This document shows positions 35,203 to 46,366 of a stretch of DNA of 64,000 nucleotides, in pieces. Each line of letters starts with the position of its first letter. The stretch's first letter is position 1. Source of the stretch: Salticus scenicus (taxonomy: Eukaryota; Arthropoda; Arachnida; Araneae; Salticidae); the NCBI GenBank assembly GCA_963930645.1, contig OZ005648.1:197973542-198037541 (forward strand), written 5' to 3'. A program made the position numbers and the translations under genes. The notes beneath the pieces are model-generated. The model worked only from the letters and a program-made list of their open reading frames with translations. It was not told the origin of the DNA and made no database searches.

Positions 35203-37258
35203 GCAAAAATAATTAAAATATTAATTTAATAATAATAATAGTTATTATAATTATTCATGTTGTCTAATTCAGTGTAATAACTTCAAAATAATGCTTCTTA
35301 CAAATCACAAATGTTATAACAACATTAATAATTATAATAAATATTATTGTTGTTACTTTTATGATATGTAAGAAGTATAATGTGTAAGTTAATACACCAA
35401 ATTAGAATCCAAGTATGAGAAACCAAATTGAAATATTACATTTGATGGAGAAGATTGTAGGAAAAGGAATTCTGTGTTATGGCTTTTAAAATTTGAACAA
35501 AAGTACAAATGATTGATATTTAATTTATTTATGCTAATTAGCAATAGCATCTGTAGGAATGGATATGTTGTTGCAACATTTGCTTTCTTTGATTTTGAAA
35601 GCATTATTTTATAAAACACACTTTTTTTCTCAAAAAAAAAAAAAAAAAAAACCTAAACATTTAAGTTGTCTTATGTATAAAAATAGCATATTGTAAAAAT
35701 ATGGGTGAAAGTTTACTGTAGAGAGTCAACAGTTTTTCAAGTCTGCCTGTGTTAGGTAAATTTATGAGATAACTAAAACAGGCTGCATAATTCAATTTAA
35801 TTCTTTTAGAAAGATGAAGAATAATTTTCATGCTATAATGCTTTCTTGTAATTGTGGTTTCAGATGATAATTAATTTTATCATTCTCTGTAAAAATACTG
35901 CAAAATAACTCACACTAGAATTTTAAAATACAGGTTACAAAAATTATTCTGTCAATTAAAAATTTTGTATATCTTTATACAAAATATTTATAAAAAGTTT
36001 CTTTTTCTTCTTTTTTTTCTTTTCTTTTTTAACTATACTTCATTTTGCTTTTACATTTTGTTGTTATACAGAGTTTTCATATTTCTTACTTTTATCATTT
36101 AAAGTTAAATCACTTTCATTTAACTTTAATTACATGGTATAGCGTAACTAAAGTTGTTAATTAAGTTGATTGCCTTTAATGTAAATTATGTTATATGTAT
36201 AAAATTATAAAAAACATAAACACTTTGAAGTTTATTATAAATAACTATGTTTTCATTAGGAATATTGCTTTTTAGTACATTCAAAGCAGAATGACGTGTT
36301 ACCATTAAAACTGAAAGAAACAAAAGGGATTTTTTTTTTTATTTTTTTTTTAAACTTCTCACCAAGTTTTAGATTATGTTTAGTGCAAAATTTTTAGCTG
36401 AACAATATTGTGAAATACACATGTATTATTGGCAATAAAATAACACACAGTGCTGCTATTTCAATAAGTTTGTTTAATGTTTTAAAATTAATTAAGAATT
36501 ATAACCACAAAATATAATATTGCTGTCATTTTATAGTTTTTGAAATTTGGTTGAAAAATCAGTAACATTTGAATTCTTATTTTAAATGAAAGAAATTAGC
36601 ATAACAAACTTTATTTGTTACTATAAAAACTGCATTGGGAAAAATAAAAATGATATATAAAATTCAAAATGTATGCATTGATTTTGGAGTTTATTTAAGC
36701 ATCTCATTATACACAATATTTTACACCATTATTGGTATAAAATATTGTGTATATAAATGTCCAGAATCCGAACAGGTTGAACAGGCATATCTATGTGATT
36801 TAAAGATCTTAAAAATAAAAACTAAAAAAATCAATGCATGAGCACATGATTATCTTCAAGAGAACTAAACAATTTGTCACAAAATCTTGCATAATATCTT
36901 AGTGAAATTTTTATATGGTAAATAATGAAACGGTAAAAAATAATGCCAATTTGTATAGAAAATATATAATGTTTTGACGTGTATGACCTTCAGAAGTTTA
37001 ATATGAAACTATAAATTTTGTATATGGGAGAATGAAAGTATCATTTCAATTAAACAATATTTAAAAAAATAAATAAATAAATAAAATAAAAATATGGTTG
37101 ATATCGAGGCGTTCAATCTTAAAAAATTTCAATTGTTTTTACAGTTGTTAGTTCCAAATGTTTTATTCATTCAAATCCTGTCTCTTCATATTTTCTTCAC
37201 TGTTTGCCAAAATAAACTCTCAGTTACTTTGGATAATTCTAAACCATGAAGTAACTTT
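35203..37258. other. Intron sequence, nothing recognised
   Basis: AT-rich, A run at 35631-35651. Open frames 35389-35619 (minus) and 36635-36841 (plus) have no motif. Confidence 0.45.
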
Positions 37259-37617
37259 AATTTAAAATAAATTTTAAAAAATACAACCTTTTTATTTCTT
37301 CATGTCTTCTTTTCGGACTAGTTTCGCTTGGGGCGCCCCAGCTTGGTCTCCGACATCTCGGTGTTCGAAGTTATACGAAACTGAAGTTTTATGCTTCCTT
37401 CCACTTTTAAAGACTCTGCGCCATTGACGATTGGACGCCATTGAACAATCGTCAATGGCGCAGAGTCTTTAAAAGTGGAAGGAAGCGTGAAACTTCAGTT
37501 TCGTATAGCTTCGAACACCGAGATGTCGGAGACCAAGCTGGGGCGCCCCAAGCAAACTAGTCCGAAAAGAAGACATGAAGAAATAAAAAGGTTGTATTTT
37601 TTAAAATTTATTAAATT
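37259..37617. repeat. Long GC-rich palindrome, arms of about 172 bp
   Basis: Arms 37259-37433 and 37446-37617 are reverse complements around the 12-nt spacer gacgccattgaa. They differ at a few sites (c/t at the gtatagct/agttatac position, two changes near 'gtgaaacttc', one single-base indel near 'tttcgctt'), so this is an old genomic structure rather than a simple assembly fold-back. The right arm reads on + RQWRRVFKSGRKRE, then SFEHRDVGDQ, to TAG; another frame has MSETKLGRPKQTSPKRRHEE. A transcript would fold into a near-perfect hairpin of about 170 bp. The WR..KSG reading resembles that next to the palindrome at 1-130. Confidence 0.85.
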
Positions 37618-39678
37618 GAACTCTGAGTTATTCCTCTTTTTTTTATAAAGACCTACAAAAATATTATTTACTAGTATATATATATGTATTATTTATTTGA
37701 TATGTTAGTAACTTTTACTTAAAATTCAATATTTTGTTGTTAATATATGGCATTAATATAATCTGAAATACATAAAATAAGACATAATCAGCATGATCTA
37801 AAGCATTACTGCACATTTGTAATTACTTAAAAAGTGGTGATTATTCATTCTCCACATCTTATTTTCTACCAAACATTAAATAACTTGCTTATTTATAATT
37901 CACAATATTATGAAAAGTCATGATTTAAAAGTTGATTATTGATTATGTATTCTATACATGAAATGTTATTTATTAACCATTATAATAAAGCAATCACAGA
38001 CTAAGTAAAAATGTCATAAATTGGAGAAAGAGAGAGAGAAAAAAAATATATATTACATTTAACACATTTATTCTTAAAGATACCTTATTTTATTATGTAT
38101 AGAGATAAATTTTTAATAAAACTTTCATCATGCCTTTATTTCCTAATATTTTTGTTTTTGATAATTTTAAGTTTAATGTATTACAATTATTGTTTAACGC
38201 TATAAAAACTATATATTGTCAAAAGTTTTTAACATAACTATTATTATCAGAAAAAACTTTTTTTCCTTCTCTTTTTTTATATTAAAATTTTTTATGTCTA
38301 ATATATATGAAATAATTGCTGAACCTGATAAGAATACAGATTTTTTTTATGAATTTTAAGTTACAACTTAAATAATAAAAATTTACTTTGATAAGACAAC
38401 AACTTTTTATAATCAACAACTCTGAATGTATTTTAACAGCAGTCTGTATATTTCAAAATCGATTATGGGAAAAGGGATCTAAATTTTAAGTAAAAATTTT
38501 ACCATACATCAGGTTCTCGATTTTGTTAAACTAAAATGACTCCAGGTATTTATTCATTTTTATTATTTTATTTTATTTTACTTTTTTAAACAACCTGAAG
38601 TTTTTATTAGGATTACTCCAACTATTCTAATTTTTATATTTTATGAATTGTATTTAAGGAATGTTTTCTGGATTGGATGAATGCAGCAAAAGGGGGAATT
38701 TTTAACGTTACAAAGTTTTTTTTTAATTTATTTATTAGAGTTACAATCCTGCATAGTTGAACAGAACAAATATTGATTTTAGAAAGCCAGTGTTGGATTA
38801 GTATTACCAATCGCTTTATTTTGAAATATTTACAATGTATAATCCAATATTGCAGAAATATTTACATTTTATTGCAAACATTTCAGATATTATGGCAACA
38901 TGGATTGCAATCAATGTTACTTAACAAAGGAACTCATATATATATAAACAGTAGCTTTGATATGTTATATAATAGTGATATGTATTAATGCCTATCAAAT
39001 TAATTAAAAGAATTGACAATTCATTTAAAATTGTTAAATACCTTAAAATTATCCTTTCCCTGTGATATGCTATTGTATCCATCCCCAGTGCTACATTACT
39101 GGCTGCTGTGGCCACAGTGCTACAGAGAGGCAAGTAGTGCAGCTCTGAGGATGTTTACAATAGTATGCCAAAATATATCTGCACATGGAAAGAATAATTT
39201 TAAGGTATTTAATAGTTTTAAATAAAAAATTCAATAAATAGTTTGTTATTAAGAGTATAAACAGATTGTAAGCAAGCAAGAGCTTTTTTCTTAATAAAGC
39301 AAAAATAAATATATTTTAAATAAAATTCTTAAAATTGACTGGAATTTGATTCATTTAAAAACAAAAACAAAAAACAGAGGGAATTGTATAGGATACAGAC
39401 AATGTATAATATTTGTTCTTTTACTTTTTGCTTCATGAAAGTTTATGAAACTTTTTTTAATTGTACCTATCAACAGTAAAACTGATTATAGTTTTTTATT
39501 ATGCTAATTTTAAATGATCTCAATTAAGAACAAAAACTTTGCTTATCTCTTTTTACTTTTATTTTAAAATATTTTATTAGGTCAGATTTTATATTTGACG
39601 AATCCTCTAAGTACTGAAACATATTGAAATTAATATAGGAAGAAAAGTGAGAAAAAGGAAAGTAGAAAGTTAGTTTAC
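37618..39678. other. Intron sequence, nothing recognised
   Basis: AT-rich. A slightly GC-richer patch near 39070-39150 (ctgctgtggccacagtgct, with a self-complementary core) shows no convincing frame on either strand. Confidence 0.4.
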
Positions 39679-39771
39679 CAGTGGTATTTTTAGGTTTTTC
39701 TCCAGTTGAACTGTTTGTGACACCACCAATTGGTTCAACAGAAGAAACTACATTGCCAACATAGTCAGCAG
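39679..39771 (-). CDS. tutl: turtle-like receptor: linker exon between fibronectin III domains
   Basis: 93-bp exon, acceptor AG at 39773-39772, donor GTAAAC from 39678. Encodes a flexible, Ser/Thr/Gly-rich linker (SADYVGNVVSSVEPIGGVTN then SSTGEKPKNTT) with possible N-glycosylation at NSS and NTT. No domain of its own. Phase 1 at both ends, and the flanking exons would also join in frame without it, so it may be an optional cassette. It is the least conserved-looking exon; the identification rests on splice sites and phase. Confidence 0.8.
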
Positions 39772-39773
39772 CT

Positions 39774-40107
39774 GAAAGTTTGGTTAGAAACATAAGAGAG
39801 TGCACAGAAATAGTCAGACATGCAAAGAAATGTTAAAATTCATACAGTGCATAGAGAGGAAATATGTGCAATAAATTGTTGTGGGTTAGAAGTAAATTAA
39901 ATATATCCCAGTTTTAATTTATGATTTGACAGTTCTTTTTACCTGTAAAATATACATGCAATGATACTTTGATAAAATTAATGTAAAAATTGTTTAAAAA
40001 AAAAAATCATTACCTGAGACCATTTGTTGAATATTATACAAATATATTGTATTTATACGTTTATGCATAGATATATATACATACATATATATATAAATAT
40101 ATATATA
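39774..40107. other. Intron sequence with AT microsatellite
   Basis: Ends in a (TA)-rich tract at 40065-40107 abutting repeat copy 3. Nothing else recognised. Confidence 0.4.
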
Positions 40108-40406
40108 GGCAAGTCACAAGTCTTGCCGCCTGCCTCCTTCCTTCCTATCTTGTGTTTCTTAGGTTATTTTTTCATTAATTTTGATAAATTTATGGTTTTG
40201 AGTTGGGATTTGTTGGGTTAGTTTATTGATTCGTTTGCTTTGCAGGCTGTTGATTAGTGGATCTGGTTTCTTTACATTAGTGTATTTCATCCACTGATAA
40301 ATTTTTTTTAAAATCTTATTGGTCATTGGTGTTTCAGTGATCTTGTATCTGTTGCTTGGCTTCTACTATGCTTGATGGATCATCTTTATTATATATATAT
40401 ATATAT
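40108..40406 (-). repeat. Copy 3 of the (TA)n-linked repeat, longest copy
   Basis: Read on minus it is ataaagatgatccatcaagc ... then an open stretch ITETPMTNKILKKIYQWMKY, followed by PDPLINSLQSKRINKLTQQ and KFIKINEKIT, before stops. TA microsatellites lie at both ends. Copies 1 (2790) and 2 (29361) are parts of the same unit. It may be the coding end of an unrecognised retroelement. Confidence 0.75.
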
Positions 40407-40825
40407 GTGCTCATTATACATCTGCATATATTAATAGCTAACGAAGTAAGGGAGATTTTTTTTAATGCATATATATTTTTTCATTTTATAAAATTATATA
40501 TAAATGATAATGAAAAAAATAAATAAATAAATAAATAATTTTTTTATTTATTTAAAAAAAATATAGATAAAAAATGCATGAAGATTTTTTTTTTTTTTTT
40601 TTTTTAATAAAATGAGTCAAGAACTTAAGAATATAATTTTATTTAATACCAGAGGTGATTGTGCTCAGGTAATTAACTTGATTTCAGGTTTTTTTTTTTT
40701 TCGTTTTCAGTATCAGAATTCCAGTTTTTCTGGTGGCTAAATTTTTAAAATAAAATCAAAATATCAAATTCACATAACTGCTAATCACGGAGTAATATTA
40801 ATCTGCTAATGCTTTATTAAAATTA

Positions 40826-41022
40826 ATCCGCGTTTGTAATGATCGATAGATGGCGCTCTCTGAACACTGCAGTTGTTAGTAAATATAACAGCCACGTGTA
40901 ATTATTATTCTTTCTCCGCCATTTCATCATGGAAAGTCGATTGCATAATATGAGGATATGCAGTGGTGTGATAATTTCACCTTAGCCCACCAGAGGGCGA
41001 GCATTTCATTACAATCACGGAT
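40826..41022. mobile_element. 197-bp MITE, copy A, with CTCF-like motif
   Basis: Ends atccgcgtttgtaatga and attacaatcacggat are imperfect inverted repeats. Contains gatggcgctctctgaa, a TTTCTCCGCCATTTCATCAT stretch, and ccaccagagggcgag at 40987-41001, close to the CTCF core. About 93% like the copy at 41302-41499, same orientation, 476 bp apart. Confidence 0.85.
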
Positions 41023-41301
41023 ACTTATTTATGCAGAAGCTTTTCTTGCTGAAATTTCAGGGGTTTTTCCATGGATTTACAATCACCCCTGTTAACACTC
41101 AACTTTTAATTTTGATTTGATTAAAGAAATAAAGAAAATATATAGCTATAAATTTTTAGAACAAAACTTTGTTATTTTCTTATTTTAAAATATTAAGTTA
41201 TTTTTTCTGTAGCAATAACTTCTCAATAAAGTTCTTAATTTGATAAAAATGACTACTTTTCAAATAAGTTTTTTTTTTTTTCAAAATTATTTTCTAATCT
41301 T

Positions 41302-41499
41302 ATCCGCGTTTGTAATGATTGATAGATGGCGCTCTCTGAATTGCAGTTGTTAGTAAATATAATAGCCACGTGTATTAATTATTGTTCTTTCTCCGCCATT
41401 ACATCATGGAAAATCGATTGCATAATATGATGATATGCAGTGGTGTGATAATTTCACCTTAGCCCACCAGAGGGCGAGCATTTCATTACAATCGCGGAT
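41302..41499. mobile_element. 198-bp MITE, copy B, with CTCF-like motif
   Basis: Same family as 40826-41022, ends atccgcgtttgtaatga / attacaatcgcggat. The ccaccagagggcgag motif at 41464-41478 is unchanged from copy A, while other positions differ. Confidence 0.85.
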
Positions 41500-42281
41500 T
41501 CTTCTTAGTTATTTTTAAATTTTTGTTCTATACAATATGTGTTTATTCTTGAGCCTGAAATACATAATGAATACAAAATTGTACTAAACATTAATAAATC
41601 TGATTTCTGATATCTCTACTTAAAGATATTAACAGCATAAAATTTTTATTTGCTAATTAATATTCTAAAACATGGAATGCTTTTTTTTATTTTTTGTGAT
41701 TTTTCAATTAACTGAAACTAATAGAGTTCTAACAGATGACGTCATGCTGAGGGACAGTTGACCTTACTGACCCATTTTACCATTGCGGAATAGTGTTAAA
41801 AATTTATTGTAACACAGTGTTGTAAATGTATTTGTAAAAGCATAAAAAAAATTCGACTACCACGCTTCCAAAGGCATGGAAAAAGGGGAAAAAGTAGCGC
41901 TGTCCTTCAGCAAAGTACGGTTTCTAAGAAGAAAGTCACGTGGTTGTTAGAACCTAATTAAATAATAATAAAAGTATTTTTAAATGCTTAAAAGAAAACA
42001 CCAAATTTTTCTTATATATAAAAAATAAATTTATTATATTGTAGTGTCGCATCGATTAATCGTATCGGACTTCAAGTTTTGGTTTAAGTTTGTCAAAACT
42101 GTATGGCAACGATAGAACTTTTCGAACAATAACAACGCTGTTGCTATTTTGTTTGTGATCCAGAAAATGTACAAAATATTGTATTTTATCGTCGTTAATT
42201 GATTGTAAATAGTAAATTATCAATTCTTAAGGAGTCAGAGAAGCGTCATTTTCATTTATTGAAACAACACATCGCTTCATC

Positions 42282-42293
42282 TGGTGACCCGCG
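42282..42293 (+). promoter_or_regulatory. Putative primer binding site of the gypsy element
   Basis: tggtgacccgcg follows a CA-containing leader end and lies 6 bases before the gag ATG. TGG at the start fits pairing with a tRNA 3' CCA. The tRNA is not identified. Confidence 0.5.
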
Positions 42294-42299
42294 TTGAAT

Positions 42300-43094
42300 A
42301 TGTCAGACGACGAGAAGAACAAAGAAAACGAAATTGCAACAAAGGCTGCGGTCGTTAGAGTTAGCGTCAAAGTTCCTACTTTCTGGAAGCCGGATCCGAA
42401 GATATGGTTCCTCCAATTGGAAGCTCAGTTTAGAACTGCGAACATATCTGCTGATCAAACTAAATATGATTATGTTATTAGTTCTATTGAACCGGATATT
42501 TTGTCGCAAGTATCCGATATACTGCTTACCCCACCTCAACAGGATAAATACCAGGCTATAAAGGACAGGCTAATTTCCTTGTATGCTGACTCGGAGACTC
42601 AGAAATTACTGAGTGAGCTTGAATTAGGCGATAAAAAGCCGTCACAGTTGCTTTGCGAAATGCGCAATTTGGTCGGTGACAAAGTGACAGACACTTTTCT
42701 GAAAACATTGTGGTTACAACGCTTACCAGTTAATATGCGTGGAATTATAACTGTCAGTGGCGATGATTTACCAAAATTGGCTACTATGGCTGATAAGATT
42801 TGGGAATTAAATCCCATTATTCTTCAGATAGCCGCAACTTCGTCCATAACCGTGAGCAGTGGACTGATCGAGAGCCTACAAAAACAGGTTAGTGATCTCA
42901 GTTTGCAAGTTTCCGCTCTATCCAAACAACGGCGTAGCAATTTTCGGTATCGCTCTAAATCAAGAGGCAGGAGTCCCAGCGGTAGTAGGCACGATATTTG
43001 CTACTACCATAGGAAATTTGGGGATAAATCTGTCAAATGCAAGAAACCATGCGACTACCCATCAGCAGCACAGACAGGTAGCTCGGAAAACTGA
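42300..43094 (+). CDS. gag: Ty3/gypsy Gag protein
   Basis: 264 codons from ATG 42300 (the reading frame is open slightly upstream but has no earlier ATG). Acidic-basic N-terminus (MSDDEKNKENE), then VPTFWKPDPKIWFLQLEAQF, the usual start of arthropod gypsy Gag, and a helical capsid-like region to about residue 185. Basic Arg/Ser-rich segment (RRSNFRYRSKSRGRSPS) and a Cys/His cluster CYYHRKFGDKSVKCKKPC near the C-terminus replace the classical CCHC knuckle. No internal stop. Gag would form the particle that packages element RNA. It overlaps pol by 13 nt in the -1 frame. Confidence 0.9.
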   Translation: MSDDEKNKENEIATKAAVVRVSVKVPTFWKPDPKIWFLQLEAQFRTANISADQTKYDYVISSIEPDILSQVSDILLTPPQQDKYQAIKDRLISLYADSETQKLLSELELGDKKPSQLLCEMRNLVGDKVTDTFLKTLWLQRLPVNMRGIITVSGDDLPKLATMADKIWELNPIILQIAATSSITVSSGLIESLQKQVSDLSLQVSALSKQRRSNFRYRSKSRGRSPSGSRHDICYYHRKFGDKSVKCKKPCDYPSAAQTGSSEN

Positions 43095-45007
43095 CACCCC
43101 GTCTCTCACTGACGACGGAGGGACATGGGGTAGAGCTGAGTCGTCTTTTCGTAAGCGACAAAGAAACAGCCACCCAGTTTTTAGTTGACACCGGAGCAGA
43201 ACTGTCGGTTATCCCACCACTACCTGCTGATAAAAAAAACATCTTGAAATTAGAACTGTTTGCCGCAAATGGCACAAGCATCAAAACATATGGCCAAAAG
43301 CTACTGAAGCTCGATTTTGGACTCCGAAGATCATTTAGTTGGCCTTTTGTAATTGCAGAAGTGAATAGACCCATCATAAGTATGGATTTTCTGGCCCATT
43401 TTAACCTTTTGGTAGATTCTAAGAACCGTAAGTTAATAGATGGCATTACATTTTTAACTATTAATGGAATCCCTTGCCTTCAAAACAATAATAATATCCC
43501 AATTTTAAATGCTGTTAACGATCCATACAAAAATATTATCAATGATTTCCCAGATTTGCTCAAACTGAGCGGAATTAACACTAAAATTAAAAATCATAAC
43601 ACCGAACACTTCATCGAAACCAGAGGCCCACCCGTTACCGCCAAAGTCAGAAGGCTATCGGTCGACAAACTTAAGGCTGCTGAAAAGGAGTTTGAATTCA
43701 TGCTCCAAATGGGATTATGCAGACCATCTACAAGTAACTGGTCCAGTCCACTACACCTAGCTATGAAGAAAACGGGGGACTGGCGACCTTGCGGTGACTA
43801 CAGAACGTTAAACAACGTCACAATTCCTGATAGATATCCTCTTCCATTTTTAACAGACTGTAGTTCTATTTTAGCAAGAACAACAATTTTCTCTTCCATT
43901 GATCTCATTAGAGCGTATCAACAAATCCCAGTTCGTAAGGAAGATATACCGAAAACCGCAATTCTCACGCCTTTCGGCTTATTCGAGTTTCCATACATGA
44001 CATTTGGTCTTCGTAACGCAGCTCAAACTTTCCAACGTTTCATGAACACCGTACTGACTGGGCTAGAGTTCGTATTTTGTTATTTGGATGATATCCTGAT
44101 AGCCTCTGCTGACGAAGAAACACATCGGCAACATGTAAGAGTAGTACTTTCGAGGTTAAATGAATATGGACTGTGCATTAATGCGGCAAAATGTAAATTT
44201 GGTCAAACTAAACTTGCATTCTTGGGATACAAAGTATCGGCTGAAGGTCTTAAACCACTTCCAACGAAAGTCGATGCAATCAATAATTACCCAGAACCAA
44301 AGTCATTCACTAGTTTAAGACGATTTTTAGGTATGGTAAATTTTTATCACAGATTCATACCAAATTGTGCCAAATTGCAACAACCTTTAACAACACTGCT
44401 GTCAGGTGTCAAAAAGAACTGCAGAAAACCAATACTCTGGACGGAAGAAGCAAGAAATGCCTTCCAAGCTTTAAAGGATGCACTCAGTCATGCTTCCATT
44501 TTGGCTCACCCATCAGAAAAGGCTGAAATAACATTGACAACTGATGCTTCAGACACTGCGATTGGAGCGGTCGTACACCAAGTGGTGAACAATGCAAAAC
44601 AACCCTTGAGTTTCTTTTCACGCTCTTTGACACCAACTCAAAGAAAGTATAGTGCCTACGATAGAGAGCTATTAGCCATCTATACAGCAGTGAAGCATTT
44701 TGAATACATCTTAGAAGGACGAAATTTTACAATATATACAGACCACAAGCCAATCACATTTGCCATCCAGCAAGATTTGGAAAAAGCCTCACCTCGGCAA
44801 GCCAGACAACTGTCATACATTGGCCAGTTCACAACCGACATCCGATACATCCAAGGAGATGAAAATACCGTTGCTGATGCACTCTCTCGTATTGAAACCA
44901 TTTCCGTACCACCTGTAATAGACTTACAAACTATCGCAAACTCTCAAGAAGATGAAGAGTTAGAAATACTGAGAAGTAATGACAACATTTTAAAGCAAGA
45001 GTATTAA
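43082..45007 (+). pseudogene. pol: Ty3/gypsy Pol: protease, RT, RNase H; truncated
   Basis: Open frame of 641 codons, -1 relative to gag, first possible codon at 43082 after TAG. Protease active site FLVDTGAEL at residue 36; RT from about residue 180 with GDWRPCGDYRTLN, YMTFGLRNAAQTFQRFM and YLDDILI (residues 334-337, codons 44081-44092); RNase H with LTTDASDTAIGA, YDRELLAIY, YTDHKPI and VADALSR. After about residue 630 the frame runs into host intron sequence (DNILKQEY then stop): those codons repeat at 45912. Integrase is missing. No stop or frameshift in the 1.9 kb that remains, so the truncation is fairly recent or occurred at insertion. Confidence 0.92.
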
Positions 45008-45831
45008 AAATGCTTTAGAGAAAATCAAGCAATGTTGTTAATTGCTACCATAAAAATTAAATAAAAGCTAAATGCTGTCCTAAAAATAAGGTTTGTGAAA
45101 GAATATTTACAGTAGCAAAAGCTTATCTGCCAATCTGCAAAATAATATTGCAGTATTCCAGTGTTTTAAAAGTAGTTTTTACAGGATATAAAAAGAAAAT
45201 AAAGACATTTTTCTTCTTTATTTTTAAAAAATTTAGACGTAATGCTATACTAAATGACTTTAAGGAATCTCAACAGCTCACATCCACAATAAATAAATAA
45301 AAAGAAGTTTTTTCTTAATAGATAATACATAAGATAAATATAATTTGTGTTTGCATTACATTATATAATACTATGATCTCTACAAAATGATCTCAAGAAA
45401 ATAAACAAATACTCATTATTTAATTTTGATTTGATTAAAAGAAAAAGAAATATATATATTTTATAAATTTTTAAAACAAAACTTAGTTATTTTCTTTTAT
45501 TAAAATATTAAAGTTATTTCTTCTAGAAAAATTACTTCCCAGTAAAGCTCTTAGTTAAAAAAAAAATAAATAAAAAAAAAAAAAATCAATCAGTTTTCCA
45601 TACTTATTTTTTTTTTAAATTCTTAATTATCTTTTTTAATTTAATTACTACATTAATTAAAATTTAAAAACATAATCTACTTTTTAATTATTTAGCAAAA
45701 TTATACTAGGCACTGATAAAACTCATTTGTAATATATTTATTTAATGGTAATAGCTGTATACATTTTTTTATTTTTTTTTGTTAATTAATGTTCTAAAAT
45801 GTGGAATGACTTTTATTTATTTACTTTTATA

Positions 45832-45863
<32 letters not shown>

Positions 45864-46105
45864 AAAACCTTTCAGACTACTATTAAGTAAATTTAAAATA
45901 TTTTATTTATGTGACAATATTTTAAAGCAAGAATGTTAAATTTGTTTTAGAGAAACATCTAGCTATGTTGTCAATTGCTATCATAATAGAATAATGAAAT
46001 AAAAGCAAAGTATTGTCCTAGAAAAATTAACTCTTCTGAAAGAATGTTGCAAGTAGCAAAAGCTTTTTAATATGTCTGGCGTGGCAATTTAGAAAATGAT
46101 GTAAC

Positions 46106-46317
46106 ATTTTAATGTTTTAAACGCAGTTTTAACAGGATATAATATATATATATATATATAAAGCTGAAAGGGGAAAATATATATATATGTATATACTTAG
46201 AGATAAACAATGCTACACTAAAATACGTAAATAACCAACGTATATATAACAGCCAACTTTATCAGTAATCAAAAATCTCTCTCTCTATTTTAATGTTTTA
46301 AACACAGTTTTAACAGG

Positions 46318-46365
<48 letters not shown>
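46106..46365. repeat. 180-bp tandem duplication interrupted by mariner
   Basis: Copy 1 (46106-46285) starts attttaatgttttaaacgca and ends ctctctct. Copy 2 starts at 46286 with the same words, is cut at 46365 by the mariner, and resumes at 47659-47763 (gagataaacaatgctgcact ... tatcagtaatcaaaaatctc). TA runs inside each copy. Confidence 0.85.

Positions 46366-46366
<1 letters not shown>

Larger units (their letters stand above)
41705..44979 (+). mobile_element. Truncated Ty3/gypsy retrotransposon
   Basis: Contains a leader or 5' LTR region, a primer-binding-site-like tggtgacccgcg (42282-42293), gag and a pol cut off after RNase H. Integrase and 3' LTR are absent. Boundaries are inferred from the host duplication around it: sequence at 41640-41700 continues the unit that resumes at 44980 (see the segmental duplication entry), so the element or its remnant fills the gap. 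The LTR limits are not defined, since no second copy exists here. Antisense to the host gene. Confidence 0.75.
41100..46160. repeat. Segmental duplication of intron sequence split by the gypsy element
   Basis: 44980-45195 matches 45912-46150 (tgaca(a/t)ttttaaagcaag-type start, then 'ttgctac/tcataa', 'gtagcaaaagctt', 'aacaggatata'). Also 41106-41240 matches 45421-45560 (ttaattttgatttgattaaa ... aaaacaaaactt), and 41655-41690 matches 45783-45815 (taattaatattctaaaacat-like). So an approximately 0.9-kb unit was duplicated before the gypsy inserted into one copy. Confidence 0.75.

Noticed and set aside
38773..39279. Several overlapping open frames of 62-71 codons on both strands
   Set aside because: No domain, no splice sites with the right phase for the host gene, typical chance frames.
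41770..42279. Exact 5' LTR of the gypsy element
   Set aside because: No second LTR for comparison and several TG/CA pairs possible; only the leader region as a whole is reported.
42303..43446. Minus-strand and alternative frames across gag and the protease
   Set aside because: Shadows of gag-pol; the plus-strand frames carry all family motifs.
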